Below are positions 53,893-63,251 of a DNA stretch of 64,000 nucleotides, one piece after another. Position numbers and translations under genes: made by a program. Source of the DNA: Gemmatimonadota bacterium (lineage in GTDB: Bacteria; JBHIER01; G020348925); assembly GCA_020348925.1 (NCBI GenBank), contig CP070758.1:1733690-1797689 (forward strand), written 5' to 3'. Each line of letters starts with the position of its first letter. Within the stretch, counting starts at the first letter, position 1. The notes beneath the pieces are model-generated. The model was not told where the DNA came from. It searched no databases and was given only the letters and a program-made list of their open reading frames with translations.

Positions 53893-54672
53893 ATGAAGAA
53901 CCTGATTATCGTTATCGCACTAATTTTTTCTATCATTAGTGGATGTACCAAGTCCACTTCAACAGGTACAAGTGGCAACAGCCAGACTTGGTGTCTTTGG
54001 ATTGGTGCCGACAAGGATACATATGTATGGTTGGAATATCCGGACAGCCAATGGGGAAAGCAAGGGTATCTGGCTGTAGCATATTTAGGGGATCACAAAC
54101 GGAGTTTTGTCCACTTTGTTCTTCCAAACCTTCCTGACGGAACTGAAATTCTCGAAGCATATATGGAGCTCTATCATGGTGGACAGAATGAGGACGGTTA
54201 TACTGATGACCTCGATATATTGGTACAGCGTGCATCGGGTTCCTGGAGTCCTGAAACGTTAACTTGGAATAATCAACCGCCTTTCTCCCGAGCTACTGAG
54301 TTCACGATCCACCTGCGAAGCAGAGCGTGGTGCGGTTCGGAGGAAATTAAACATATTGTAACTCAGATGTTCGAAGATCCGGAGAACGACTATGGCTTCA
54401 TTATTGATTTCTTCTCAGCTTCAATAACTGTTGGGATAGAAAAAGGATTTCATGCAAATAATTTTGATCGCACTGCTTCGGACATGAAGAATGCTCCGCG
54501 CTTGCTTGTTAAAGTTGAGCTCCCTTCCGGGAAAACCATTAATGACATTACAATGCCTCCACTGGCATCGGACAATGATCTCGGATTCCCCCCAGGAACG
54601 GAGATTTTAATGCTTCGCTATAATAATGGTGCGGAGTGGCCTGAAAACTGGAACGTGGTTGCTGCCGAATAA
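53893..54672 (+). CDS. DNRLRE-domain lipoprotein
   Basis: A 259-residue protein from ATG 53893, behind an AAAAAGGGGGG run. Lipobox IISGC (Cys18). Residues 35-200 match the DNRLRE (disaggregatase-related) sandwich layout: ADKDTYVW (a substitute for the usual AxDTYV), LAVAYLGDHKRSFVHFVLPNL, ILEAYMELYHGG, SGSWSPETLTWNNQPPF and a CGSEEIKHIVTQMF segment. The domain binds surface glycans in archaeal and bacterial proteins. Its neighbour is a sorting-tail protein on the other strand. Confidence 0.6.
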   Translation: MKNLIIVIALIFSIISGCTKSTSTGTSGNSQTWCLWIGADKDTYVWLEYPDSQWGKQGYLAVAYLGDHKRSFVHFVLPNLPDGTEILEAYMELYHGGQNEDGYTDDLDILVQRASGSWSPETLTWNNQPPFSRATEFTIHLRSRAWCGSEEIKHIVTQMFEDPENDYGFIIDFFSASITVGIEKGFHANNFDRTASDMKNAPRLLVKVELPSGKTINDITMPPLASDNDLGFPPGTEILMLRYNNGAEWPENWNVVAAE

Positions 54673-55040
54673 AAGGAACCTTCCCTCTTTTTCAGGCCAA
54701 ATCTAAATAAGTGTCGTCGATGCGAGATGCATAATATCAAAGAAAATTCAGTGCCGAATTCTGAACGATATTGTTCGAATTCCCCAAGAATCACAGAAAT
54801 CAAGGTTCACATGCGCCAATTCCCAATACAACATTTGCAGCGCCCATTGTATCAAGAACATTGATAGTTTTACCACCATTGCATCTGCTAACCACTCTGC
54901 TCCCTGTAATGCAAATTAAAGTTCGCATAGAAGTGAATAGTTATCCCAAGATTCACAGAACTAATTCTATTTTTATAACTTACCATGAAGATTGCCACCC
55001 GGATCAAAACAAGATAGTCTTACTGCTGTAAAGTCACGAT
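54673..55040. other. Intergenic region between convergent genes
   Basis: No gene is seen in 368 bases. It separates converging genes on the two strands; I did not find a clear bidirectional terminator. Confidence 0.4.
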
Positions 55041-57101
55041 TTACTTCATGAATACCATACCCCGAGTGGCAGTGAAGCTGTTGGCGTTTATCCTAAAAAA
55101 GTACACTCCGCTGGGTAAGTCGGTAGCATCCCAACTGACCGCGTAGGTGCCTGGTGATTGGTGCGCATCGATCAGCGTGGTTACCTTCTCGCCAAGCAAA
55201 TTATAAATTTCAAGGGTGACCATACAGTCGGTTGCTATAACGTAGTTTATTTTTGTCTGAGCATTGAAGGGATTCGGATAGTTTTGTGATAAAGAGTATT
55301 CTCTCAGAGATGTGACTTCTGATTCATTTATTTCAATATTGGTGGGATTACCTTTTAACCAGTCAATAATACTGGCCAATAAATCTACCTTCATAATTTG
55401 AAAATCCGGACGAAGGTTTGTCAAATTTTCAAAGGGAAAAGCGAAGTAGACCAGTCTATATCCTGCAGCATATTTTAAGCCCGCTGTTTTTCCCGTCTGG
55501 GAGTATTCGAACACTGGAGTTGCTCCAAGAAGCGGTGTGATTACATCCGGTGATCGCAAGTAGTCATTTTCATTGTTCTCCTGTATAAGTAAAAAACCTG
55601 AGATGTCACCGCTAATAGGATCCTCCGGCACGCTGGTAATGAACCCGTCCTCCGAGTTATCCTGCATCCATTGAGCGCGGAGGTAATTGGTATAAAAATC
55701 CACGCCATTGCCTTTTTCGAATAAATCATACCCTATATCCTGTCCACAGAGAAAGAGCCGTCCACCATTATCCAAATAGGATATAAGGGAGGCTTGATCA
55801 TCCTGAATCAGTGTGTTTTCTCTTGATTGCCCCGTAAACCATATTACAATCTCGTGTTCATTCAACTTGTTTATGGGGGAACCCTGTCGTTCTACTTCCC
55901 AGGTTTGAAATGGGACCGCGTTTTCTGAAAGGCAGTAATGGTAGATATCTTGATACGTGTCACTACCATCATCGTCTACCAGCAACACCAATGGTTTGCC
56001 AATAGTGACGTAAAAGCTGTCGATTTTTGTGTATTCATCTTGTGTTGTGAAAGTGAGATAAAACTTGGCAAGATGAGTTTCAACGTCTGATTCAATGGAA
56101 ATAATAAAAGGCGTTTGTGTATTTTCTGTGCTCTCATCGGGGGATAAATCACCATATTCTACAGTGTCAACTGAAACAACCACAGCGGGATCATCAGTGC
56201 TCAATGTTGCCATTAGCCCGAAGATATCGACCCCCGAGCTTATGATTGCCACCCTCAGTTCCACCGTTTCTCCTGGATCGCTTTGCCCGTTACCATCCCC
56301 ATTACTCTGTCCGATTGAATCATCATCAACACAATAGTAGTCGATGTGTACCCTAGAAATGAGTTCGTAGTACTTTACGATAGCTTCAAACCAAACTGAC
56401 GGACTTTGGATGTGCCAGCCGAAATTCCCAGATGGTCCTGGTCTACAGCCAGGGTAATAATAGTAGAAGCTATGAAAAGGGGTTGTACCCTCATCTTCAA
56501 CAGCCCAGCCATGACCTGCCGTTATGTAAGTCGTGATTGAAATGAAAAATGGCTTGTCCCCAAGATCAATTTCCTTTTGCAGACCAGCTCTTGCAGGAAT
56601 CTCGAACCATTTCCCAAGGTGATCTTCAGTTATCACAAACGGGAATGGGCCCCAGATGTGACGTTCCCGATCGAATTGGTCCCATCCGATTGGCGAATGA
56701 CCTATCACATTACCGGGGAGCCACTGACCGTCCTCGTCATAGCCGATCCAACCGCAACTATCCGTGCTGTCGGTGGTAGTGATGTGGCCATCATAGTGGG
56801 AGCCGTCCCAAACATCAGCCAGGCAGGTTCCCTCGTAACTGTTAGACATGAGCCTCAGTGCGATGAGGGAACAGGGTCCGCTTGGCTGGAACCAAACCGC
56901 GATGGATTCTCCTGGACAATATGAGGGAAGTAATACAAGTGTGGTCGGCTCGTCCAATGTTCTCCAACTGAGCGTGTCATAGTCGCTTCGATTAAGAGTA
57001 CCACCAGGTCGAAGTACCTCAATTTGACCAGCCACAACTGAAGTGAAGACGAAAAGTGCAAGAATGCAAAACATGAGGATGATATTCAATCTTTGACTCA
57101 T
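55041..57101 (-). CDS. Secreted protein with sorting tail, function unknown
   Basis: A 686-residue protein, ATG 57101 behind AAGGAGGTGGG. Signal peptide residues 1-24 (IILMFCILALFVFTSVVAG). Residues 40-240 look like a carbohydrate-binding or sandwich domain with Trp and Tyr clusters. The segment near 285-300 has an Asp/Gly-rich loop (SNGDGNGQSDPGETVELRV), and residues 370-590 are a GATase/flavodoxin-like region (VLLVDDDGSDTYQD, GQDIGYDLF). The end is the sorting tail [17 protein letters not shown] through FFRINANSFTATRGMVFMK. No catalytic residues are recognised. Confidence 0.7.
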   Translation of the reverse strand: MSQRLNIILMFCILALFVFTSVVAGQIEVLRPGGTLNRSDYDTLSWRTLDEPTTLVLLPSYCPGESIAVWFQPSGPCSLIALRLMSNSYEGTCLADVWDGSHYDGHITTTDSTDSCGWIGYDEDGQWLPGNVIGHSPIGWDQFDRERHIWGPFPFVITEDHLGKWFEIPARAGLQKEIDLGDKPFFISITTYITAGHGWAVEDEGTTPFHSFYYYYPGCRPGPSGNFGWHIQSPSVWFEAIVKYYELISRVHIDYYCVDDDSIGQSNGDGNGQSDPGETVELRVAIISSGVDIFGLMATLSTDDPAVVVSVDTVEYGDLSPDESTENTQTPFIISIESDVETHLAKFYLTFTTQDEYTKIDSFYVTIGKPLVLLVDDDGSDTYQDIYHYCLSENAVPFQTWEVERQGSPINKLNEHEIVIWFTGQSRENTLIQDDQASLISYLDNGGRLFLCGQDIGYDLFEKGNGVDFYTNYLRAQWMQDNSEDGFITSVPEDPISGDISGFLLIQENNENDYLRSPDVITPLLGATPVFEYSQTGKTAGLKYAAGYRLVYFAFPFENLTNLRPDFQIMKVDLLASIIDWLKGNPTNIEINESEVTSLREYSLSQNYPNPFNAQTKINYVIATDCMVTLEIYNLLGEKVTTLIDAHQSPGTYAVSWDATDLPSGVYFFRINANSFTATRGMVFMK

Positions 57102-57560
57102 TGTCCCACCTCCTTATTGGATAGGTGTAGATAGACCAATACATTCAAAATATACGCAACAATCATTCCATTCTATATTATAAAACTGTTGAGTCTTCTT
57201 AATTAACTATATTTCATCTATTTATATCATTAAACTTGAAATCTGAAATATCAGAAATGAAAGCATTTTGTGCTCGGTGGCTGCAAAACATGCAGTTTCA
57301 TTCCTCTAAGGATGGTGGAAAATAGATTGGTGGAGAATTTTTATTATATCCAAATTCGATCTTGATTTCTATAAATATCTTTTGTTACATACAACTTAAG
57401 CATCAAAGAAAAAATGCATGTTCTCTTTGATAATTCACTTTGGGGGAGAGGTTTGATTTAGTATTTCCAATACGTTCAAGAAGTGAGCCATCGAATACTT
57501 TTGGGTAAATAGGGAATAAAGTTCTTGTATCAGGAGTGTGGATAAACGTAAATCCGAAAT
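57102..57560. other. Intergenic region, AT-rich
   Basis: No gene is seen in 459 bases. On the minus strand a TATAAT lies at about 57182-57177, but no matching -35 box. Confidence 0.4.
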
Positions 57561-58709
57561 TCAGTTTGATTCTTTCATCGAGCCTTGTATTGCCTTTACC
57601 CCGAATCTTTGAGCATATGAATGCATCGTAATCCTGAGAGTGTCTAAGCCGTCTCCTTTGAGAGCTGAGATGGCCACACTTCCCGGATACTCCTCCTTCA
57701 ACCGGCCCAGAAGAGCCGTTTCGTTGAGGCAGTCAATTTTATTGAAGACCAGAAGAGACGGTTTCTCCAGAATATTGAGCTCGTCCAGGACCTCGCGGAC
57801 GGCGACCATGTGATCCTCAAAATTGGGGTGGCTCACATCGACGACGTGCAGCAGCACATCGGCCTCGATCGCCTCCTCGAGCGTGCCCTTGAAAGAAGCC
57901 ACAAGATGGTGGGGTAACTTCCGCAGAAACCCGACCGTATCCGTCAGAAGCACTTTTCCCCCATCCTCCAGACGAGCCAGTCGTGTCGTGGCATCGAGGG
58001 TGGCAAAAAGCTGATCCTCGGTAAAGACCTCGGCCCTGGTCAGGGCGTTGAGCAGGGTCGATTTCCCCGAGTTCGTGTAGCCTACAATGGCGACACGAAA
58101 AAAATCCCTCCGCCCGACCCGCCGGACTTTGCGTCCCACGTCGATCTTTTTCAACATACGGGATAATTTAGCAATTCGTTCCCGTATCCGCCGGCGGTCG
58201 ACCTCCAGCTGGGTCTCACCGGGTCCGCGCATGCCGATCCCCCCCTGCTGCCGGGAGAGGTGGGTCCATTGTCGTGTCAACCGGGGCAGTAAATATCGAA
58301 GCTGGGCCAGTTCCACCTGGGTCTTGGCCTCCCTCGTTCTGGCCCGACGGGCAAAAATATCCAGAATGATTCCGCTGCGGTCAATGATTTTCGCATCGAT
58401 GACCCTTTCCAGATTCTTCACCTGGGCCGGTGATAAATCTTCATCAAAGATGACGAGGTCGGCTTCATACGATTTGACCAACTTGGCCACAGACTCGGCT
58501 TTCCCCTGGCCGATAAAAAAAGCCGGATCGATCCGCGATCGTTCCTGCACGACCCGATCGACGACATCGGCACCCGCTGTATTGGCCAGAAGAGCCAGTT
58601 CATCCAACATCTCCTCAACATGCCATTTGGATTGGGCTGGGAGTGCCACACCGATGAGAACAGCACGCTCCCGCACCTGTCGGTCAGGAATAAAGAAACG
58701 CTCTACCAT
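57561..58709 (-). CDS. hflX: Ribosome-associated GTPase HflX
   Basis: A 382-residue GTPase, ATG 58709 with GAGAGGAAG directly upstream. N-terminal HflX domain: RSRIDPAFFIGQGKAE, VIFDEDLSPAQVKNLE, ILDIFARRARTREAKTQ and the linker GGIGMRGPGETQLEVDRR. The G domain follows with GYTNSGKSTLLN (P loop), DTVGFLRKLPHHLV (G3) and NKID (G4). HflX splits 70S or 50S ribosomes under heat stress. Normal length and intact. Confidence 0.93.
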   Translation of the reverse strand: MVERFFIPDRQVRERAVLIGVALPAQSKWHVEEMLDELALLANTAGADVVDRVVQERSRIDPAFFIGQGKAESVAKLVKSYEADLVIFDEDLSPAQVKNLERVIDAKIIDRSGIILDIFARRARTREAKTQVELAQLRYLLPRLTRQWTHLSRQQGGIGMRGPGETQLEVDRRRIRERIAKLSRMLKKIDVGRKVRRVGRRDFFRVAIVGYTNSGKSTLLNALTRAEVFTEDQLFATLDATTRLARLEDGGKVLLTDTVGFLRKLPHHLVASFKGTLEEAIEADVLLHVVDVSHPNFEDHMVAVREVLDELNILEKPSLLVFNKIDCLNETALLGRLKEEYPGSVAISALKGDGLDTLRITMHSYAQRFGVKAIQGSMKESN

Positions 58710-58854
58710 CTTCCTCTCGCTCCAGACACCTCACTCGTTCATGGAAAAGGGATAGTGAAGGACATGATGACGAAAGCGTACAGATTGGACGTGTAAGAGG
58801 GTCAATCGATTCGTAGTTCTTGAACTTCGATTTTGAAAAAATAATACGCTTGGC

Positions 58855-59277
58855 TCACTTGAATTTGGTCAATGTGATCGTTGTGCCCGAGGAGGTGCTC
58901 GATATATCAACCTTATCCATGAGCGTTCTCAAGATGTAGAGGCCGCGACCGGAGCCTTTCGAGATATTTTTGGGATCTGTCGGATCTTCAACCTTCTCCG
59001 GATTAAAACCACCGCCTTCGTCGGTTATCCTCATGACGATCCTGTCCTTTCGAGGTTCGAAACGTATGTGCACTTTCTTCCGAGCATCCCCCTTGTTTCC
59101 GTGAATAATGGCATTATTGACGGCTTCAGTCACGGCGATGGCCAAAAAATCCCCTGTCTCCTCATCAAATCCCATATCCCGGACAACCTTCTCAATCTCG
59201 GTAACGACCCTGGGCATCCATTTCAAACTGCTGGGTATTGTCAACTCTTTGTTACGATCGTCTTCCTTTGAGGGCAC
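58855..59277 (-). CDS. RsbW-like anti-sigma factor / serine kinase
   Basis: A 140-residue GHKL-ATPase protein with GTG start at 59277, behind AAGGAG. N box AVTEAVNNAIIHGNKG, G1 box DEGGGFNPEKV and G2 box GSGRGLYILRTLMDKVDI are present. It stands 20 kb from the main signalling block and has no local STAS or sigma gene, so its partner is elsewhere. It differs from the pair at 35 kb in its N-box (NNAIIHGN instead of TNVI-HAY). Confidence 0.82.
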   Translation of the reverse strand: MPSKEDDRNKELTIPSSLKWMPRVVTEIEKVVRDMGFDEETGDFLAIAVTEAVNNAIIHGNKGDARKKVHIRFEPRKDRIVMRITDEGGGFNPEKVEDPTDPKNISKGSGRGLYILRTLMDKVDISSTSSGTTITLTKFK

Positions 59278-59728
59278 CGATACTCCTTAGAGAATATTCA
59301 CGATAGATACTTCATCCAGACCCGTCGCACCGCAGTCGCCTTTCTCCCCGCACCTTCTCTTGTTTTGGGACCGGATATCCGTATCATTCCCTGTTTAATA
59401 TAATAACATCACAAATAAATACAAAATATTTAAAGCAGACAGAGCAATAAAACGTCTATGTCGAAAGAAGAGACAGCGATTGAAGCCCAAAGGTTTCATC
59501 CGCTCCTCAAATATTTCAACATTCAACAGGTTTCAGAGTCTCAGGTCGATCTTAGTAAAATAGAACCGGAGGGAGTCTTCAGCGCCCAAGTTCTTTTCCC
59601 TTGACCATAGGATTGAAGCCATATATATTGGCATCTTGCCGATGTTCCCAAGCCCCACTGGGAACGGGCACAGTATCTGAACACAGCATTCAAATCTCTC
59701 GGGTTCGAGAGCAATTATCGGTTTCACA
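59278..59728. other. Intergenic region
   Basis: No gene is recognised in 451 bases between the divergent kinase and PgeF genes. A T-rich, AT-rich stretch around 59395-59430 may carry promoters. Confidence 0.4.
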
Positions 59729-60574
59729 GTGAATCTTCAGCAACATGGCAGCGTGGCACTCCTCCTCTTTGACTCATTTGATCGATCCGGAAATCTGCTC
59801 CAGGCCATGTCGACACGAGGCGGAGGTGTCAGTCAGGGAGTGTACGGCTCTCTCAATCTCGGCTTCCACGTTGGGGACGACAACGGCGCCGTACTGACCA
59901 ATCGCAAGCGTTTCTTCCAGACGCTGTCCATACCGTTCGAATCGGTTGTGACGGCCCAGCAGGTACATGGGGCAGAGGTGAGGGTGGTTACAGAGCATGA
60001 TTGTGGAACGGGAGTGAGGAGTTGGGAAGAGGGGCTCCCCCAAACAGATGCCATGGTTACCGACGTCTGCGATGTCGGACTTTTAGTCCTCGTGGCCGAT
60101 TGTGCTCCAGTTCTCCTGCACGATCAAAAACGCAAGGCCGTCGGCATCGCTCACGGAAGCTGGCGTGGAACGGCTGAGGGTATTGCCAGAAACACTGTAT
60201 TAAAAATGATCGCCGAATTCGGATGTAAACCGGAGAACATAAGAGCAGGCATCGGCCCTTCAATAGGTCCTTGCTGCTACCGGGTGGGAGAGGAAGTCAT
60301 CTCTTGTCTGAAGAACGCAGCCCCGGACATCTGGAATAACCTCCTCATTCCCAAAGGCAAAGACACCGTTTTCCTCAACCTGTGGGAGGCGCTCCTGCAG
60401 CAATTGATTGAGGCCGGGATACAGAGGGAAAAGATAGAGATCGCCGGTATCTGCACAGCATGTCACACCGACCTCTTCTATTCCCACCGAAGGGAGAACG
60501 GGAAGACAGGAAGGAACGGGGCCATAATCGCTCTCAGGAATCAAGAGGAACACCTTGAAGCCTGTCACGAATGA
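59729..60574 (+). CDS. pgeF: PgeF / YfiH-family (LACC1-like) multicopper-fold protein
   Basis: A 281-residue protein with GTG start at 59729. Conserved zinc and nucleoside-handling residues are VTAQQVHGAEVRVV (His), VADCAPVLLHD (Cys), GIAHGSWRGTAEGI (His), GIGPSIGPCCYRVG and IAGICTACHTDLFYSHRREN. This family was once called polyphenol oxidase or laccase. Bacterial members cleave purine nucleosides or remove misincorporated L-Ser from peptidoglycan precursors (PgeF). Either role would be cytoplasmic. The next gene starts about 16 bases later on the same strand. Confidence 0.85.
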   Translation: MNLQQHGSVALLLFDSFDRSGNLLQAMSTRGGGVSQGVYGSLNLGFHVGDDNGAVLTNRKRFFQTLSIPFESVVTAQQVHGAEVRVVTEHDCGTGVRSWEEGLPQTDAMVTDVCDVGLLVLVADCAPVLLHDQKRKAVGIAHGSWRGTAEGIARNTVLKMIAEFGCKPENIRAGIGPSIGPCCYRVGEEVISCLKNAAPDIWNNLLIPKGKDTVFLNLWEALLQQLIEAGIQREKIEIAGICTACHTDLFYSHRRENGKTGRNGAIIALRNQEEHLEACHE

Positions 60575-60590
60575 AAAGGATATGGTTCAC

Positions 60591-63182
60591 ATGAAATTAT
60601 ATGCATTCAGCTTCATCATCATGTTCACTGTGATGATGAGCCCCAAGTGGGCTTCTCCGCTGAAACCGACGGACCGGCAAGAAGATCCTGACACCACGAC
60701 CTCGACAGTGATGTCCCAGGACACGACGGTGAGGGAAATGGATTCGGTCGATACTTCGGACACCGGCCAGGAGGAACCGGACACTGCCTCGATTTTCAAG
60801 GTACCGCCCGATACTGCGAAGATCCCCCCCGCCGTTCCCGACTCAGCCGAAATCGGCCGAGAGGCTCCGGCCATATCAAGAATCGGCCGAAGTGTGCGTG
60901 ATGCGACACCCGCAGCCGAGAGTCCCGACGACACCAGCGGTGCCGATGCGATCTCGGCCGATACATCTACTGTGGAAGCGGCTGCTCCAGACACCTCCCT
61001 CGATATCACGGCCGAACCTGATACGGCCGGTTTGGTCCGGCCTGATACCGTCTCTCTGGAGACCGAAGTTGGCCCTGATACGACGGCCTTTGTGGAAGCC
61101 CTCATCGACACAATCTTCGGCAGACTCGATACAGCTTACGTGGGCGAGATCCTCTTTTCGCACAAACGCACCCTGCCGTTCTCTGCGCTCTACACATACA
61201 GATATGCCGGCCTGCAGAGTGATACCACCTTCGGTATTGAGCTCATAACGAACATAATGCAACGGTCGTACAGAAGTCAATTTCAGTATTTTTCAAAAGG
61301 CACGAACATTGTGGCTATCGGCCCGTACGACGTTGAGATTTTTTCCGCCGAAAGCCTACAACTCGTTTTCGAGCCGAAAGGATTTGTGAAACTGCCTGAG
61401 CCTGAAATACCGGAACCTGTGGAAGAAATAGTCGAAGCGGAAACACCGTCCGCAGTGGAACCGACTCAGTTGAAAGCGTCCCCTACGGACCCCAAGGAAT
61501 ATTTCTCGCGCGCCTACATTCGAGCTTCCGAGGGGAACTATGGTGAGGCAAAACGTGATTTAGGGAAAATCCTGGAAATGGACTCGACTTTTTTTGAGGC
61601 TCGTCTCATGCTCGGATGGATTCTCTCGGAGGAAAATGACAGTGGTGCAGTCGAGGTCTTCAGGAAATGTGCTGCCTTGAAACCGGACGATAGAACCGCT
61701 TCATCTTTCCTGGCGTACAACCTGAAAAGGTTCGGATCTTCAGAGGAAGCTTTCGACAGTTACACCGAGATCGTTGCGGAGGACTCATCGAACTCAGGGG
61801 CTCTCTTTCACCTGGCCGCCCTCTATGAAGCGAAGGGAGATTCCCAAAAGGCCGATCCGCTGTTCGAAAAAGCCCGGAGCATGACACCGGGCATAGACAC
61901 CACCGCTGCCACGCCCTCCCTTGCGGATATACACCATGAATACTGGTGGGTGGAAGAGGGACTTCAGCTCCTTCACTTTGAGGAGCCGGTCTCTCCTGGG
62001 TCCGCCGTGGAGGAGAGCCTCGAATGCGACGTGAACGTCTCCATCCTCGTCGATGAGACCGGAAAACCTGCCGAGGTGACGATAGACGAACCCTGCGTTC
62101 ATGCCGGTTCGAACGAGGCCATAGAGAGCGCGGCGTGGAAGTGCACCTTTAGACCAGGTCAGCACAAGGGCAAGCCGGTCCGGGTGTGGGTATCCCTGCC
62201 CTTCCGCGTCGAACCGGCGGAGGCGGTGGTGGTCGCAGATTCAACGAAAACCACCGAAACAGACACATCGGCGCTTGTGGCAGAGGTTCCGACGGATGTT
62301 GATGTCACACAGGCCCCGCTCGATACAGGGGAGGTCAGGCCGAAACTGGTCGGGTTCATAAAGCCGCATTATCCGCCGCAGGCCCTGGAGGACAGCATCG
62401 AGACAACCGTCGTTCTCAGCGTGCTCGTGGGAACGGACGGGTCCGTCACAGAAGTGAAATTCGTCCGGCCTGACACCTTGAACGAAGCCTTCAACGAAGA
62501 GGCGGAGAAAGCCGCCCGCCGATGCCGCTTTCAGCCCGGATTGAGAGACGGCTCTCCGGATACGATGTGGACCGAACTTCCTATGACCTTCAGCTTGACA
62601 TCTCCTCCAACTACTCCTGAAGGCTCTATTCCCCGTCCGCAGAGAAGACCTCCGGCAAGAGAAGAGAAACCCCCTCAAGCCGGCTCTCAGGATAAGGCCG
62701 CAGCCCTGGTTGAGGCAACCATGCTCGCGGCGCAGCAGAACTACGATGAGGCCCTTCAAAAATTGACGACGATTTTAAAATCGGATGCCAAGGAAAAAAA
62801 CGCGCAACTTCTCTACGGCTTAATTATTCTGGCCAAAGAAGTGGGCAAGAGAGTGGAGGACGTGGCTCCTCTCGCCCATGGCACGGAAGCCGATTCCTAT
62901 TGGTGGGTCGATACCATGCCGGAGATCAAGGAATTCAAGGAGGCCGCGTACCCCGAGGCGGTGATAGCTTCAGGGGCAGAAGCGCGTGTCGTGCTCTACG
63001 CGCTGGTCAGCGAAAACGGTTCGGTGGAGAAGGTGATTCTTCTCACTCCGGCGGAAGAGCAGAGCTTCAATGCCGCGGCGGAGGAGGCCGCAAAAGGGTC
63101 TACCTTTACTCCGGGCACACTTGACGGTGAACCGGTAAGGGTATGGAGTCGCCTCTCCTACGAATTCACGCCGAGTGAGTAA
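60591..63182 (+). CDS. Secreted TPR protein with three TonB C-terminal-like domains
   Basis: An 863-residue protein. I pick ATG 60591, ten bases after AAGGA; the frame also allows 60555 (TTG) and 60582. Signal peptide residues 1-23 precede a low-complexity region to about residue 180, rich in Asp, Thr and Pro with repeated PDT (seven or more). TPR units occur around 300-420 (YFSRAYIRASEGNYGEAKRD) and again around 705-760. Three TonB_C-like domains follow the pattern (S)xLVxxxGxVxxVx...AAxxxxFxPG: near residues 470-540, 590-660 and 795-860. In TonB such a domain contacts outer-membrane transporters. Three copies on one exported chain suggest a scaffold that contacts several envelope partners. 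No ExbB or ExbD is nearby. Confidence 0.75.
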   Translation: MKLYAFSFIIMFTVMMSPKWASPLKPTDRQEDPDTTTSTVMSQDTTVREMDSVDTSDTGQEEPDTASIFKVPPDTAKIPPAVPDSAEIGREAPAISRIGRSVRDATPAAESPDDTSGADAISADTSTVEAAAPDTSLDITAEPDTAGLVRPDTVSLETEVGPDTTAFVEALIDTIFGRLDTAYVGEILFSHKRTLPFSALYTYRYAGLQSDTTFGIELITNIMQRSYRSQFQYFSKGTNIVAIGPYDVEIFSAESLQLVFEPKGFVKLPEPEIPEPVEEIVEAETPSAVEPTQLKASPTDPKEYFSRAYIRASEGNYGEAKRDLGKILEMDSTFFEARLMLGWILSEENDSGAVEVFRKCAALKPDDRTASSFLAYNLKRFGSSEEAFDSYTEIVAEDSSNSGALFHLAALYEAKGDSQKADPLFEKARSMTPGIDTTAATPSLADIHHEYWWVEEGLQLLHFEEPVSPGSAVEESLECDVNVSILVDETGKPAEVTIDEPCVHAGSNEAIESAAWKCTFRPGQHKGKPVRVWVSLPFRVEPAEAVVVADSTKTTETDTSALVAEVPTDVDVTQAPLDTGEVRPKLVGFIKPHYPPQALEDSIETTVVLSVLVGTDGSVTEVKFVRPDTLNEAFNEEAEKAARRCRFQPGLRDGSPDTMWTELPMTFSLTSPPTTPEGSIPRPQRRPPAREEKPPQAGSQDKAAALVEATMLAAQQNYDEALQKLTTILKSDAKEKNAQLLYGLIILAKEVGKRVEDVAPLAHGTEADSYWWVDTMPEIKEFKEAAYPEAVIASGAEARVVLYALVSENGSVEKVILLTPAEEQSFNAAAEEAAKGSTFTPGTLDGEPVRVWSRLSYEFTPSE

Positions 63183-63251
63183 TTTCCGGTTACCATCAGC
63201 GCATCTCATAACACCAGATCCCACTGTCAGGAGCGTCCGCAGGAGGCAGTC

